Source of the DNA: Endomychus coccineus
Taxonomy: Eukaryota; Arthropoda; Insecta; Coleoptera; Endomychidae
DNA length: 64,000 nt
Direction of reading: 5' to 3'
Assembly: GCA_958510875.1 (NCBI GenBank)
Contig: OY294068.1
Span: 18,456,297 to 18,520,296 of the forward strand
A program made the translations under genes and the position numbers. This document shows, piece by piece, positions 35,901-48,140 of the stretch. Every line of letters begins with the position of its first letter. Position 1 is the stretch's first letter. The notes below the pieces were generated by a model, which made no database searches, was not told where the DNA came from, and saw only the letters and a list, made by a program, of their open reading frames with translations.

Positions 35901-38811
35901 TACCAACCTCGTATAAAAAAAAATCAGCATGAAGATCGCTGTAATTCGCCATATAATTGATGCTATACTTCCAGTCTTCGTCGTAATGCCACTCACCCAT
36001 AAATTCTGCAATTCTAGCCACCCCCGTAGGAATTGTGAACTGATCAATTGTGGGCCAACCACTGAATTTCGTTTCATGATTAGATATGAATACTTTGGTT
36101 GCAATATGTACACCATCACTTTTGTTATTTTTGTCAGTCCAAGGAACTATTTCCACCTTGGAATCTTCCGGTGTCATAAGGCAAATGCAGGAATCATTGT
36201 CCGGGGAACTATCTTCTCCAAATGTGGCTTCTATTAATTTTTCGCACACGTCTAAAATAATAGTGTTCGTTCAGTTTCTTGTATAAAGATTTATTTAAAT
36301 CTGATTATTAATTTCTAGTACAGAATACAGTTTTTCTGTGCTTTTCAATGGGAATGAAAGACAACTGAAGCAATTCGTAGGTTCATATATCACGAAATTG
36401 TTCGTAGGAGAACTGATTCGAATTTCCCGCAGTTTGCTGATGACGACTAAACGTGGATACCATCAGAAAATGAAACTAGTGAAGAATATTCTTAGCAAAT
36501 GATTCGAATTCAAAATCTACTAATCTCAAGAACACCAGTGGCTGGTACCATAGTTCACTTGAATCAACCTGTGTGTGGCGAAACTTGTCGTTTTTGTAGT
36601 CCAGATCGATAAATATCGTCACAAACTTATAGTTCCAGATAGCTGTTTTGCTCTCCTCATAGAGCCCATCAGTGAAACGCGCAAGTTTCCAACATTACTG
36701 AACGATCTCTGTTGAAGGTGTCATAACCGGCCAATTAGTCGAGGAAATAAAGCAGAAAAGGCCGAAAAAAAAATCGGCTGAGTCAGGAAGTCATTTAGAA
36801 AAAATGTTACTATTTTTTATTTTTCCAATCTGCGTTTTACCATTTCTACAGAGGAAAATGCATCTTTTTGAATGCATTTTTAAGAGATAATTAAAAAATG
36901 TCTAAATGAAAACTACAAGAAGACCTAGATAATCAGGATATCCTGACCAACAGGTGACTATTACAGTGTCATGGTTATGAGCCGTATGCTCTTCATTCCT
37001 TTGCAAAAGGTATTTCTGCGAATTCCCTGGAGACGACGATAGTACCAGGATGTCCTCAGCCCCAACTGCGTCGTTGTTAAAATCTGGCACCGGAATCGTA
37101 TTCAGCGGCCCAAAAAACCCCCCGAGATACGAATTTGATTGCATTTCAGAGCATATTAAAAAACAATCCATGGAGATGACCTAGGTCATCAAGGTATCTT
37201 GACCATCAGGTTACTATTGAGTGTCATGGTCATGACCGGCAACCTCAAGAGAACCTCCCCAATAAGTTTCACTTCATTGCAAAAGATATTTTCACGAATT
37301 CCCTGAAAACGACGATAGTACCAGGATGACCTGAGCCCCACGTGCATCTGGCACCGGAATCGTGATCATATTGATATCATATTATCTCCTCAAAATTCAT
37401 TCAAAAAGATGCATTTTCCTCTGTAGAAATGCTAAAATGCACATTAGAAAAATAAAAAATGATAAAATTTTTCTAAATTACTTCCTGAATCGATCAAAAA
37501 AATTTATCAAAATCGGTTGAACCGATTTTTTTTTTACTTTGGCCTTTTTTCTGCTCTATTTCCTCGTCAAAATCACATGGTAAAAAGACCAAACATTTCT
37601 AACGCCATCTCGATTTCACAAACTTTACGTGATAAGTCTGTTGTCGCCATGTGGCGCACTAAAGTAGTTTCACATTCCCCGTAACTTCTTGTATAGGTCA
37701 GGACTAGAAAGACATTATCATTATCTGGCAAAAGTCAACATGAGATAAATGAGTAATGTTCATTAGTTTCTGATTCTCTTACATTGGTTTGGTGTCGCCA
37801 TCTGGCGCACTCAAGTAGTCTCAAATTTCTCGTAACTTTTGTAAAGTTCGAGAAACCTATCAGTCAATGTGGTACATTGTTTATTCCGTAGTGGAACATC
37901 TATTCATAGATGGCGTGAGATACTTTTGTTCTTTTTACCATTTTGTTTACCTTCAACAAAGATCGTTCCGTAACGTTGCAAACTTGCTCGTTCCGCTGAT
38001 GCGCTCTATGAGAAGACCGAAACTCAGCTGTAGAGTGATGGTTTGGGTGCAATAAATTTCGATAGTAATTAGTTAATTTTCCTTCAGGGCAATTTGAATT
38101 TGGTGGTTGATTGAACCAAATTTGTAAACAAGATAAAGGCCGCTCTCACACATTTTTTGGAATAAGCTTTTTTCATTTGGTTCACAGTGTCCCTCACCGA
38201 TAAATGAGCGTAATCAATCACTGTGGTGCAACTCATTATTGAATTTTTGTTGTTGTTGTTTTTGTTTCTTTGTTGTATCAAGGAATAAATTACAATAAGT
38301 TCCTAGCAATTTAGATGAATTTTCTGCAACTAATTTCCAAAAAAGTGAATCTAAGCCCTAGATCGACATTGTACGCCTAACCTAGCAATGAGAAGTGAAA
38401 TATTGCTCATAGATCCTGTCTAGGCTATTATCTGAGCCCCTCACCGATTGACATTTGAATTATGTCTTCCACGAAGATCTTTGCATAGTCCAGTTTGTCC
38501 AAATATTCGATACACATTAATTTTTCATAGATTAGGCATGTTTCGGTAACGGACGACGCCCTTTTCGTCATGCTATTCTTGTGTAATGGTGCTGATACTG
38601 GAACAACTGGATCTGGATCATCCTTTAAATTCTCAATATCGATAGTAGTTGCAATATCCATTGCTGATGTGTAAACAGACAAATTTTGCACGAGTTTCGT
38701 CAAACTGTCTGATGTTTCGCCATTTTTAAGTTTTGTGTTGTCACGTTTCGAAGAATTGAACATATAACTCAGCGCATCTTCATTTTCTGAAAGTCGCTTA
38801 GGATTTATCAT
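32977..38811 (-). CDS. AKAP14-like (AKAP28) A-kinase anchoring protein, copy A
   Basis: Four exons join in phase: 38811-38445, 36251-35908, 33853-33746, 33099-32977 (313 residues). The C-terminal two thirds match the AKAP28 domain: FSGWPTIDQFTI, IAEFMGEWHYDEDWKYSI, then AMWSIPMKEYPVAQATASIF and VTLQYERSRCIYKAGEFEFM, ENWLFNII. Human AKAP14 has the same order (WSIP..FPIPRATASAYF). Exon 1 ends in YAKIFVEDIIQMSI; residues 110-121 fit the amphipathic RII-binding consensus, as expected of a protein docking protein kinase A. AKAP14 is known from the axoneme of motile cilia and flagella. The N-terminal 100 residues are low-conservation and Ser/Asp/Lys-rich. A tandem paralogue lies 4 kb upstream. Introns hold an RT relic and a MITE. 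Confidence 0.85.
33935..34620 (+). mobile_element. Non-LTR reverse transcriptase relic in AKAP14-A intron 2
   Basis: The plus frame 33961-34194 contains GDHSGPLLFIIYITHIGKS and FSLYADDLKVYR, RT motifs B and C of a Jockey/CR1-type element. Later broken frames (IGVIMNSNMTHIGKMVNNCN) continue the RT tail. It is antisense to the host gene and non-functional. Confidence 0.7.
35500..35519. repeat. Perfect 20-bp palindrome
   Basis: AGGCGTTTTATAAAACGCCT reads the same on both strands. It lies in AKAP14-A intron 2 with no assigned function. Confidence 0.9.
36740..37567. mobile_element. MITE-like element with long inverted ends and internal direct repeats, AKAP14-A intron 1
   Basis: The ends are inverted copies: GAGGAAATAAAGCAGAAAAG on the left, and CTTTTTTCTGCTCTATTTCC reading into the right end. 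The arms extend about 140-180 bp and include AGAGGAAAATGCATCTTTTT and its complement. Between the arms, two direct copies of about 185 bp (36920-37110 and 37185-37370) share GACGATAGTACCAGGATG and TCTGGCACCGGAATCG. No coding frame is credible. Confidence 0.75.
37640..37865. repeat. Two-copy direct repeat next to the MITE
   Basis: TGTCGCCAT.TGGCGCACT.AAGTAGT occurs at about 37640 and 37790 with matching downstream sequence (CGTAACTT, AGGTC/AGTTCGAGAAA). It is non-coding; TGTCGCCATCTGGCG has a short internal inverted repeat. Confidence 0.6.
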
Positions 38812-41800
38812 GATATCTAAGTGGAAATTAGAACACCATTCGAAATATTAATAAAAAATATTGCGCAAAATATTAGACAAATACTACTTCATCGAAAATG
38901 ACAGATTCAACAACAATTTCCATAAGCATAGAGGAACGTGAAAATTTCGGTGAATGTTGCACCTAAAAATATATATTTTTAGTTACATCGTTCAGTAAAT
39001 ATTGAAAAGAGAATCAGTTGAATAAAGTTCTTACGGATTCGACCGAATTGTTGAGGTTTCACTGATACTAAAATTCACAATTTTTATTTCCCTCACTATA
39101 CATAGTATAGGGTAAGGGACTTATTCTAATCGGTTCAAAAAATGTTTCAGTATTTTCTGAGACGATCTAGACTATTTTCGACATGATGTCTGTGTGAGTG
39201 TGCCTTGGAAGTGGTGAAAATAGGAACTGTGTTGCTGTTAGGCGCGGTAGCCACGTTTCGAATGGTATTTCTGACATCTATTTTCAGTTTTTCCAATGAA
39301 ATTATAGTATTTTCTCGAATCATAAAGACCACCATGTTTTTCTGGCTATAAATATACCAGACTCATATATTTAACACGCAGAAGTGTCCCAAATTCGTAT
39401 TTTAACCATGGATATGACGTCACTGTCTACAGTATGTCTTAACTGTGGAAAATTTTGATAGTTCACGTGACAGCAAGTGTCAGTATGAAACAAGGTTATA
39501 TGTCAAAATTCAGCCTAAAGATCGTTCTACAGTTCGCAATTCTTGAAGTGACCTTGCAGCGCTGGCCTGCAACTTTTTATGACAAAACGTTTTACACTTG
39601 GCAATTTTTACTTGCATTCTTCAGTTCTCTACCAACCTTGAAACATATAGGTACTCAAATAATGAAAAGTTAAGAATTATTAATTTGTTCATTGTGTGTT
39701 TTTAATTTATTATGCAAAAATGAATAGAAGCAAACAAAACGTTGATGCTAGAATTATTATAATTATTGCTGCCGCTGCTCTATTAGCCAGAGAGACTGGA
39801 GAAATAAGACAGCGTGGATAAGGCCTTTGTTAAACCAAAATAGAGGTAATATTGGTTTAACTGTAGAGCTCATTACTTCAGATAAAGAAAAGTTCTCAAA
39901 TTAAAAAAACTGTTGTCCAAAATTGCTCACACTAATAATAACTTAAGATATCTGGCTGCAGAATGGTTAGATATTGCCAGAAAATTTGAAACAATCTTGA
40001 AACGAACCGCTTCGGGTCGGTTTTAATGGCCCAACTAGCTCAAATTAAAGTAATTAATCTCAGGGCTCATAGTGAAACCTGCCCTGTGATTCTAGACTGG
40101 TGAATTGCCTGAGCGCCAACTGCTTAATAATAACTACAAAAATAAGTGAATTCACAGTCGAGAATACAGGCACTACGAGATGGTTTTATAGTTGATGGAA
40201 ATTCAGAAAAATAATACAAGTTCAACTTAACTATTTGATTTATTCCAAACGAAATTTGGTAAATAATTAAAGAAGGTACAATTTGGTATTACCTAAAATA
40301 AAACTGAATTTTGAATATTCACAAAATTGAAATTGAATACTTGGTACAATTAAAATAAACAAAATAAATGAACATCAATTTTAGTTAATAGATTGAAATT
40401 AAATATTTAATTTAAAAAATATAGAATCTGAGAATTAACGTGAATCTCGAAATGGATTCTATAAAGTTAGTGGAATACAACTTCGGTTAAATAACAAAAA
40501 TCAGAGGAATGAAAATATGGTCATTCAAACAAGAAAATGTTACCCTCCTTGGAACTTGATGGAACTGGAAGTCGGTCCTGTCAGGAAATTCACTAAACCG
40601 TCTCAGAAAGAAGGAATGAGGCACCTCAGACGTTCAAACCCTGTAATTTCAAAGAACGAACAGTACCTGGCCTAAGTTCAAAGGGACAAGTAACAAAGTC
40701 AGTCGGTATAACCATGCGATTCCACAACTGATTATATTATCTCCCCAAATTGTAAAAAAACTATTACAAAATTGAAACCTTGAAGAGAAATCAATTTAAA
40801 CGACAAACAATGTTAATCTGAAAGAATTAAATTATTACAATTGATACTTAAATAGGCAAAACATTAAAATGTGACTGAAAGAAAAATAATCAAATTGTGA
40901 CTAAAAGAATAATAATCAAAATGTGTCTGAAAGAATAATAATCAAAATGTGTCTGAAAGAATAATAATCAAAATGTGTCTGAAAGAATGATAATGAAAAT
41001 GTTGAAATTTGTCAGTTAGCACAAATCTGAATACTTGAATTGAATTGCATATAAGATTTGATGTTGTAATTTCCACTACAACCCACACGAGCGTAGCAGA
41101 CCTGATAATTAAATATCCAATAAGCAGTAATTGAATAATTACTTTATGATAATCCCTAACAATATCTACAGCACGTTTCAGACAAAAGACAGCTCTGTAT
41201 ACGCTTGTACCAGATCTACAAAATGGCGATTCAAAAATAAATCACTCAAATTACCATGTGCTATTGTGGGATTAAACACAAAGGGAACAAAGAAATATTA
41301 TCACTGAAATTTGCCTACCTCCCGCTAGACTGTCTACATATAAAAATTACAACAATTAATGCAGTGATGGAAACGATTATCTCTGAATTATGCTAAAGAC
41401 AAATTGATTGGGTGGAACTCTAGGTAAGTCGAGCAATACTTCCACCGAAATATTATCACATTCAGGTACTGAACATCCAGCAGTCTAATTACAAAACCAA
41501 AACAAATAATATGTAGCCTGATGTGAATTATATTTCGATAGCAAAAATTAAGAAAGAAATGAATGCAATAGATTATAAAATTTCGACATACCCAGTTTGA
41601 GGTTCACACGACAATTAAATTCCTTTCGACTTCCGTTCTCAGACCTACCCCACCTCGCGATATTCGCGCTATCCAGCATGCGGGAAGTAATATCAGTAAT
41701 CGATGCTATTGAACGTAAAGATGTCTCTGAGATATCATATGACAAGTTTCCTAGCCGAAAAGAAATCTAATCTGTTCATTACAGAGTTCTTTAAGAAACA

Positions 41801-42713
41801 CGTAACGGCGACCCGTTACAATCTGGAATGCTTTTTCTGGTTTTAAACTACAATACAACAAAATTTACAATTTACAGCAAGAGCGAAAGCGAAAGAATAA
41901 ACGAAACACAAGAATCAATAAATCAATAGATATAAATCTTTCTGTTGTTTATTGATATAAACGTCAACGTCAATAAGCGTCCTTGTGGGAACTTTTGTTC
42001 AGTTGGTAACTAAAAAACCTCCAAAATGTCCCCCCATAATGGCACGAAAACCGCAATTAATATAGAACCAGACCGATTCTGTGCACTGTCTTCAAATGGA
42101 AAGAGACTTGCACGCAATTTCTGTATTGGGCATGCTTTTGATCAAGGGTATTGCGTATTGCAACAAGAATTGCCAACTGTAAAACGGTCTTAACAGCAGG
42201 TGTGGAATACATTATAATTAATAAACTTGTTTCATTAGCAGTTACTAAATCGTTAATAGATTTTAACTTAACTTGTTTATCTATCAATCTATCTATTTGT
42301 ACGTTCTGGTGAAATCTTGCAAGTGAATTTTGACCCACTTCTTGGCGTTCGATTAACTTGCAATTTGGCAGGTATTCATCATTCGAGTGATAATGCATTA
42401 TGCCAACCAATCAAATACAAAGGTTCGGAAGCACCGATCTGGACCTGAATTAAGAAGTTGACAGGAAAAATTTGAATATTCATTTTTATTGTATAAGAAA
42501 AACGTAGATATACATAGGTTTAAAATTTTCCATAAAAAATATTGGAACCTAATAAATAAAATATTCTCTCAACATTGTCCTATAGTTGGGTCAATAATAA
42601 TTACTCTTCTCTCATGCTTTCAAGCCAGAAAAAATGTGATCGTCTTTATGAAATTAATAAGTCTACCGCGGCTATTATAATTTCGGCTAATAGAACAATG
42701 TCAAAAGACGTTC
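38812..42713. other. Intergenic stretch between the two AKAP14 copies, with a short tandem repeat
   Basis: No gene with recognisable similarity was found. The interval 40867-41003 contains about five copies of a 26-bp unit around ATGTGTCTGAAAGAATAATA. Frames such as 42410-42057 (minus) are long enough to note but match nothing I know. The region 39.7-41.8 kb could be a retroelement terminal repeat, but I could not define its ends. Confidence 0.45.
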
Positions 42714-45700
42714 CTAAAATGTGATAGTCTTGAAAAGATTCAGTTTCGAATCCACTATATTAAATAACCAGTCTTCCATGAAATCGAATTGGCCAGCCTT
42801 GTAGATGCATTTGGATCCTTCGTACTGGAAAGTAACCTGAAAAATGTTGAGTTTTTAATACATCAGTTTCATTGTCTTGACTGAAAATAGTTTTGATTTG
42901 TATTTAGATATGAATCAATAGCCTTAATTTTTGATTAACCATTGGCTGCTCTATTACATTTATTTCGCCTTGTCAACCACTCGCATGTGATTACTCGTCT
43001 ACCTTTAACATTTAAGAGCGACACTGAGAGCCAAATGACATCCTTAATTACGATATTTTAGTGTACTTTTAGTTACTATAATATTTGAACTTGGATGCGC
43101 CAGAAACTAACAAAATTGTTCTACTTACACCAACTATGCAACATTTCGGTTTTATTCTCGAAACTTCTATGTTACATAAAATAGAAGCAGTTGCCTGAGC
43201 CACGGGATATTCTTTGGAGGGAATTGACCACATTGCCTGGAAAAATATAATTCAAAGCTTGGATAAATGAAGGCTCCAGAGTACAACAGATCAACATTTA
43301 TTATTGAATTTCAAAACCAAGAATCAATAATTTGTTATTAATCATATTTGAAATTCAAACAATACAAGAGTACAATCTCAATATCAGTTGATGGTATACC
43401 TTGTGAAGGACAGCAATACAGTTTGGATTTAAGAAAAAATAGATTAGTTGTGTATTCCATCTTAAGACTAATTTACACTAAATAAACAATGAATGTTTTT
43501 ATTATCCACTATTGCTTACATAAGTTATACTGACCAAGAACGGCTTTATACTATAACTAGCGACCCGCCCCGGCTTCACACGGGTGCAATGCTGATAAAT
43601 TCAAAGTGCTATAGGGAGAACCGCGGCCTCCGACGCGCTATTTATAGGCACGCTCCCGCCCGGCCGGCCGGTACCGCCGCAAACGCTACGTTCCGCAATT
43701 TTTAAATCTGTAATATCTTCGAAAATATTCATTTAAATCATATGCTGTGAAGGGCCATATAGATCTATATTAAATCAACAATGTATTTAAGGTACCTATT
43801 TAATTGGATAAGGATTAATGCTGTATTGGTTAAAATCGCTTCGAAAATAAGCCATTATTTGTCGTAAAAAGTAAATGACAAAAAAATGGTATTGTGGGAT
43901 AACCATAAGAGATAGACATATACCATCGCGGAGTTTTCTGTAGACCTTTTCAATGTGTACAATACTTAGTACATTATTTTGATATATCTCGTAGGGTTCA
44001 GCCTGCGTTTGCAATGTAAGCGGAAAAAATGTAATTATTTACGACATCACATTAGAAACCTCAAAAATAACAGTATTTCTCTACTATTTAATGGATGTTA
44101 TTATACATATAAACCTTCCTCTTCAATCACTCTATCTATTAAAAAAAACCGCATCAAAATCTGTTGCGTAGTTTTAAAGATTTAAGCATACATAGGGATA
44201 TAGGGACAGAGAAAGCGACTTTGTTTTATACTATGTAGTGATGACTATATTTATTAAGTGAAGAGGAATACCATTAGTTACAGAACATTTGAAGAACTAC
44301 TAAGGAAAAATTAATAATTGGTGAATGATAAATGTCAAATTGATCATTTAAAACTACATTATTTTTGTCTTTAACATGTTTGACAATTTTCAATGATTCC
44401 AATATATTCAATTTCAAGCCCTTCCGTTCGATATGTAATATTTCGGGATCGTGAGTGAAATTATGGTTATGTTTTATTAGATGATTAGCATACGTCGAAT
44501 CGATCTTTTGGCTCCACATATGTTCTTGAAATCTCTGGTAAAAGCTGGGACCTGTTTGGCCAATATACAAAGCATTACAGTCATCAGAACATAACTTCCG
44601 ATTTTTAAATTTATCTCTATTTATTTTAGAATTATTTATGTTTTCGTTTAAATTATTTGACGTTTTATATGCGACTGTTTTATTGGTTTTCGATAAGAAT
44701 TTTGAAATATTGTTTGTTGGTTTGTAGATACATGTTAAACTAACATAATGACGTTCAGTTTTTTGTTGTTTTGTTGGGCAAATTAGTAGTTTTACTTCCT
44801 TAACTTGAAAAATGAATTTACACATTCTTAATGCCGAAACTATTCAATACTTTACAAATAATGATTAATTTTATTTGTTCCAACTTAAATACAAGTAATC
44901 TTACAGCATTCTATTTACATCGATCGAAGAATCAAATATAATTTTGTGTAAGATCATAATCATCTTGGGTATGAGCATTGATTATATTATTAATCAATGG
45001 TATGAGCAATAAAAGTGAAGAAAGTTTACTTCTTGTAAATTAAATTAAAGAGTTGAATAAATTCTGAATAGAAATGTAAATATAAAGAATGAAAGACTGC
45101 CTATACATATATCTAAGAGCCCGATACGCAAACCCTCACGATAGCCTTCTCTAATCAGGCCAGCACCTTGATCACGTGCCATCATGTCACACGATCGATT
45201 CCGCTTTAACATGTTCACTGGAGAATTCCATGCTGTCAAAGCCGGTACATATCGTTGTTCTAATTTTGTTACAGTGAAAATAAAGAACCAATTGAATTCA
45301 TTTTCGGTGCAAACAATTAACAAAGCTACTACTTATAGGTCTCTCTAGATCGATCTGTGACACCACAGGTAACTTATTATCCCCACCTAAAGCTATGTGA
45401 AAAACATTGACTGAATGGATCCCTTCGTATCTCATAGAAGTCACGATGGGCAATGTCAGAACCAAATGTGCCATAGAGAGACACAAACCAATACATAACT
45501 GAGCAATTACATATTAGAAATTCTAATCCGCAAAAGTAGTATAGGTGTCTCTACACCTCTGATCGTTCTTACGGTTTTGTATACTATCATTAGTAAGACT
45601 CAATAATATGTCATGTCATGCTATTTTTTTAGTGGTGAGGCCGTCGTTTGATGTTTTCGATTGACAAGACAACTTATTTTGGATCCAACTAGCCTCATAA

Positions 45701-48140
45701 AAATGAAAATCCGAGCACATATCACTATAACTTGCTAAATAGCTGACATTGTGTTTCCATTCCTCTTCAAAATGCCATAGATCCATGAATTCCGATATTT
45801 TTTCGCATCCAAGTTCGATCTCAAAGTCATTAATGGATGGCCAACCGCTGAATCTCTGCACCTCGTCTCTTGTCGTTTCACTACTTGACAATGATTCGTA
45901 AGATGGATGGCCACAGATGCATGGTATTTCTTCAAACTCATAAGTCTCCTCATTGAATGTAGACTTATATAATTTATCGCAAACTTCTGTAAGACGTGAA
46001 CAATTTGCATTAGTCAATGATAACACATGATAATATCGATGCATGTTGGATTCGTATAATAACAAAAATACTGTTGAATTCATTCTTGTACAAAAAGTAA
46101 TTTTTCATCGGGAGGTGATTGTGTGGTTCAACTAGACTTCTTGGTCTGATTGTCACAGTTTTGTTCACACACTGATCTATAGATATCATAGACCTACTAT
46201 TTAGACTGCGCTTGTGAGTTGTGTGCACGGTCGTATATACAGGTCTGGGAACTCTATGTTTGACATGAGTCTCTTACATGTCGCCAAACTCGTAGTCCCT
46301 CGCTCATTCGTATATGTGCCAGAGAACATCCCTCGACTCATGCGCCACCCTTTTGGTACTACGCAACAGATGACGCTTAGCGGACTCACTTCTCACATAG
46401 GAAACAGCCTCGAGTTCCCAGACCTGTATATACGACCGTGGTTGTGTGTGCCGAGATTTGTAGTAATTGCTTGACGGAAACCTCTAGGCCAAGTATCGTG
46501 CTTCCCACCCATGTAGATTGATAGCTATAGCTCCTAACGGCGAGCGAAATTTGAAACAAAACTATGGGATTTTTGCCGATAGGCTCAAAATTGGCACCTC
46601 TAGAGGCCGATAGGTAACAAAAGGATTACTGTGGTCGGTCATTCATGAACTTATAGGATTATTACTATAAGATTACATTGTGTGTTACAATGTAATCCTA
46701 TAGTAATAATCCTCTAAGTTCTAGAATGATCGATCAAAGTAATCCTTTGCTACCTACCGATATAGTGGAATAAGCATGAATAGAGCCGTGGTATGGTTTT
46801 CGGGAAATGGTTTTTGGTGGAATGAGAACAAAACGGTAAAATACACTCTTCCCTAAAGGCAACAAATAGTTTTGATAAACATACAACAATTTTAGGTGTA
46901 CATATATAGATGATAGACTTGGAATGTTCATGCAGATAAACTGAAAAACTTAAGTGGAGGTGTTTTTATTTTGAAAACGTTATCTCAGTCGCTATCTCCT
47001 TGTGTGATAAAGACTGCATATTTTTCTTTGATTGAAAGTCAGTTACACTACGCTATTTTAGTTTGGGGTGATTGTTCTAAAAAAAAATTAGATTTTCAGA
47101 TTACAAAGAAGAGCGATAAGAAAGAATTGCTGCGAGTATTGGTTATAGGGACTACTGTAGAAAAGTATTTAAAGGATTAGGTATTAACATTCCCAAATCT
47201 GTATATATATAAATGTCTTAAGTATGCACATAATTGCAGAGATAAGTACTCCTTGAGTGAGGATTTTCATAGTTACAATGCTCGTAATAAGAGAAATATT
47301 CGTACAGATTTTCGTAGACTTAAAAAATCTCAAAATGGCCCAAAATTTTTAGCATTTCAATATTTTAATAAATTGCCCGGACACATTAGAGAAGTACCAT
47401 TGAAAGAATTCAAGAAATCTATTAAAAATGTACTTCCAAATAATATATTTTATTCCACAGGGGATTTTTTAAGTAAGTTTTCAAATATTACAGTTTATAA
47501 TAGTACTGTTTTAAAATTTGATATTGTGAACTTATGATGATTTTATGATGACCAGTGTAAACATATTATGTACATAACGTGAATAAAATGATCTATCTAT
47601 CTATATACTTATATTATAGTAAAAACGCTGAAACTCGAGTAACGGAAGTTACAAATAAAAGTAATATCAACATAGCAGTGTTTTAATTTTACAATGTGTT
47701 CCGAATGTTTTCGAAGAAGAATTTATATTTGAGGCTATCATTTTCCAAAGAACTAGAAAATCTAGAAAACATGAAAACGTTTGCCAACAAAATATAATCT
47801 TACCAACGGAAATTTGAATCACCTCATCAACGAAAATCTTCGCATAATCTTCCACCTTCAGAAAGTATATACACTTGAGTTTATCCCAAATAGATACCGA
47901 TTCAGTAAAAGATACCGATCCAGTGAATGATTTTTCGTCAACATCTTTCGATTCTTTGTAAGCCTTTTTCGATAAACTTCCTTCTTCAACTGAACTATCT
48001 TCTCCTTCACCCGGATGTGTTTCATACGGAGTTAGCTCTTTGTATAAACGTTGTAAACTACTGGTCATCTTGAAGTCCTCCATTGAATGTTTCGATAGCC
48101 CCATGCTCAAATCTTCTGCTACGACATCTTCGGCAGACAT
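42714..48140 (-). CDS. AKAP14-like (AKAP28) A-kinase anchoring protein, copy B
   Basis: Four exons with the same phases as copy A: 48140-47804, 45986-45694, 43236-43129, 42836-42714 (286 residues). Exons 3 and 4 have exactly the lengths of copy A (108 and 123 bp). Matching blocks are RFSGWPSINDFEIEL, ISEFMDLWHFEEEWKHNV, AMWSIPSKEYPVAQATASI, VTFQYEGSKCIYKAGQFDFM and EDWLFNIV. Residues 100-111 (AKIFVDEVIQIS) fit the RII-binding helix consensus. The N-terminus is acidic and Ser-rich and hardly resembles copy A. The exon 2 donor reads GAG|GCTAGT rather than GT (copy A: GAG|GTTGGT), so it would be a GC-AG intron or a splice defect. Introns carry a Penelope-like fragment, an RT relic, a MITE and a long hairpin. 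Confidence 0.85.
43553..44250 (+). repeat. Dispersed repeat starting ACTAGCGACCCGCCCCGGC
   Basis: A GC-rich head (ACTAGCGACCCGCCCCGGCT, then a Pro/Arg-like CCGGCCGGCCGG run) sits abruptly in AT-rich intron DNA. The block ends near AGAGAAAGCGACTTTGTTTT and a TATACTATGTAG boundary. ACTAGCGACCCG-type heads are common in dispersed repeats of insect genomes; I cannot assign the class. It lies in AKAP14-B intron 2. Confidence 0.5.
44274..44825 (-). mobile_element. Penelope-like element fragment with GIY-YIG endonuclease
   Basis: The minus frame encodes the end of a Penelope-like polyprotein. Its linker is rich in Lys/Asn, then comes a CCHH-like piece (LCSDDCNALYIGQTG) and the GIY-YIG endonuclease core: YIGQTG, FYQRFQEH with the catalytic Arg, and STYANHLIKHNHNF. 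Such endonucleases follow the reverse transcriptase in Penelope-like retroelements. The RT part is missing, so the copy is 5'-truncated. It lies in AKAP14-B intron 2 in the sense orientation. Confidence 0.85.
46226..46440. mobile_element. 215-bp MITE with 29-bp perfect inverted repeats and 8-bp target duplication
   Basis: CACGGTCGTATATACAGG, continuing to 46254, is perfectly mirrored by the right end finishing at 46440. Both flanks carry GTTGTGTG (46218-46225 and 46441-46448), an 8-bp target-site duplication as made by hAT or P-type transposases. There is no coding frame. Perfect ends point to recent movement. It lies in AKAP14-B intron 1. Confidence 0.9.
46600..46765. repeat. Long hairpin, about 165 nt
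   Basis: The inner stem of 27 bp with one mismatch pairs AGGATTATTACTATAAGATT (46655 on) with the complement starting ACAATGTAATCCTATAGTAA (46687 on) around a loop of about 5 nt. Outer pairing (GGTAACAAAAGGATTACT with AGTAATCCTTTGCTACC) extends it to about 165 nt. It could be a small MITE or a transcribed hairpin. It lies in AKAP14-B intron 1. Confidence 0.8.
46880..47620 (+). mobile_element. Non-LTR retrotransposon 3' end with ATCT tail
   Basis: Plus-strand frames give the RT C-terminal segment: LGVHIDDR-like, then SLIESQLHYAILVWG, then after a break RKKRNIRTDF-like and LAFQYFNKLPGHIREV, PLKEFKKSIKNVL. This ends in AATAAAATGATCTATCTATC at about 47581-47605, a simple-repeat tail. It is 5'-truncated with stops and frameshifts, and antisense in AKAP14-B intron 1. 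Confidence 0.75.
47625..47700 (+). repeat. Short dispersed repeat, other copy at 16.80-16.87 kb
   Basis: AACTCGAGTAACGGAAGTTA followed by AATATCAACATAGCAGTGTT matches 16796-16866. It sits between the retrotransposon tail and AKAP14-B exon 1. Confidence 0.6.

Noticed and set aside
39690..41840. Possible LTR or LTR retrotransposon
   Set aside because: No matching second repeat, primer-binding site or gag/pol frame could be identified by eye.
42057..42410. 117-residue minus frame
   Set aside because: No family resemblance. It lies in repeat-like DNA between the AKAP14 copies.
45045..45323. 92-residue minus frame
   Set aside because: It lies in AKAP14-B intron 2, has no recognisable domain, and is probably part of a repeat.
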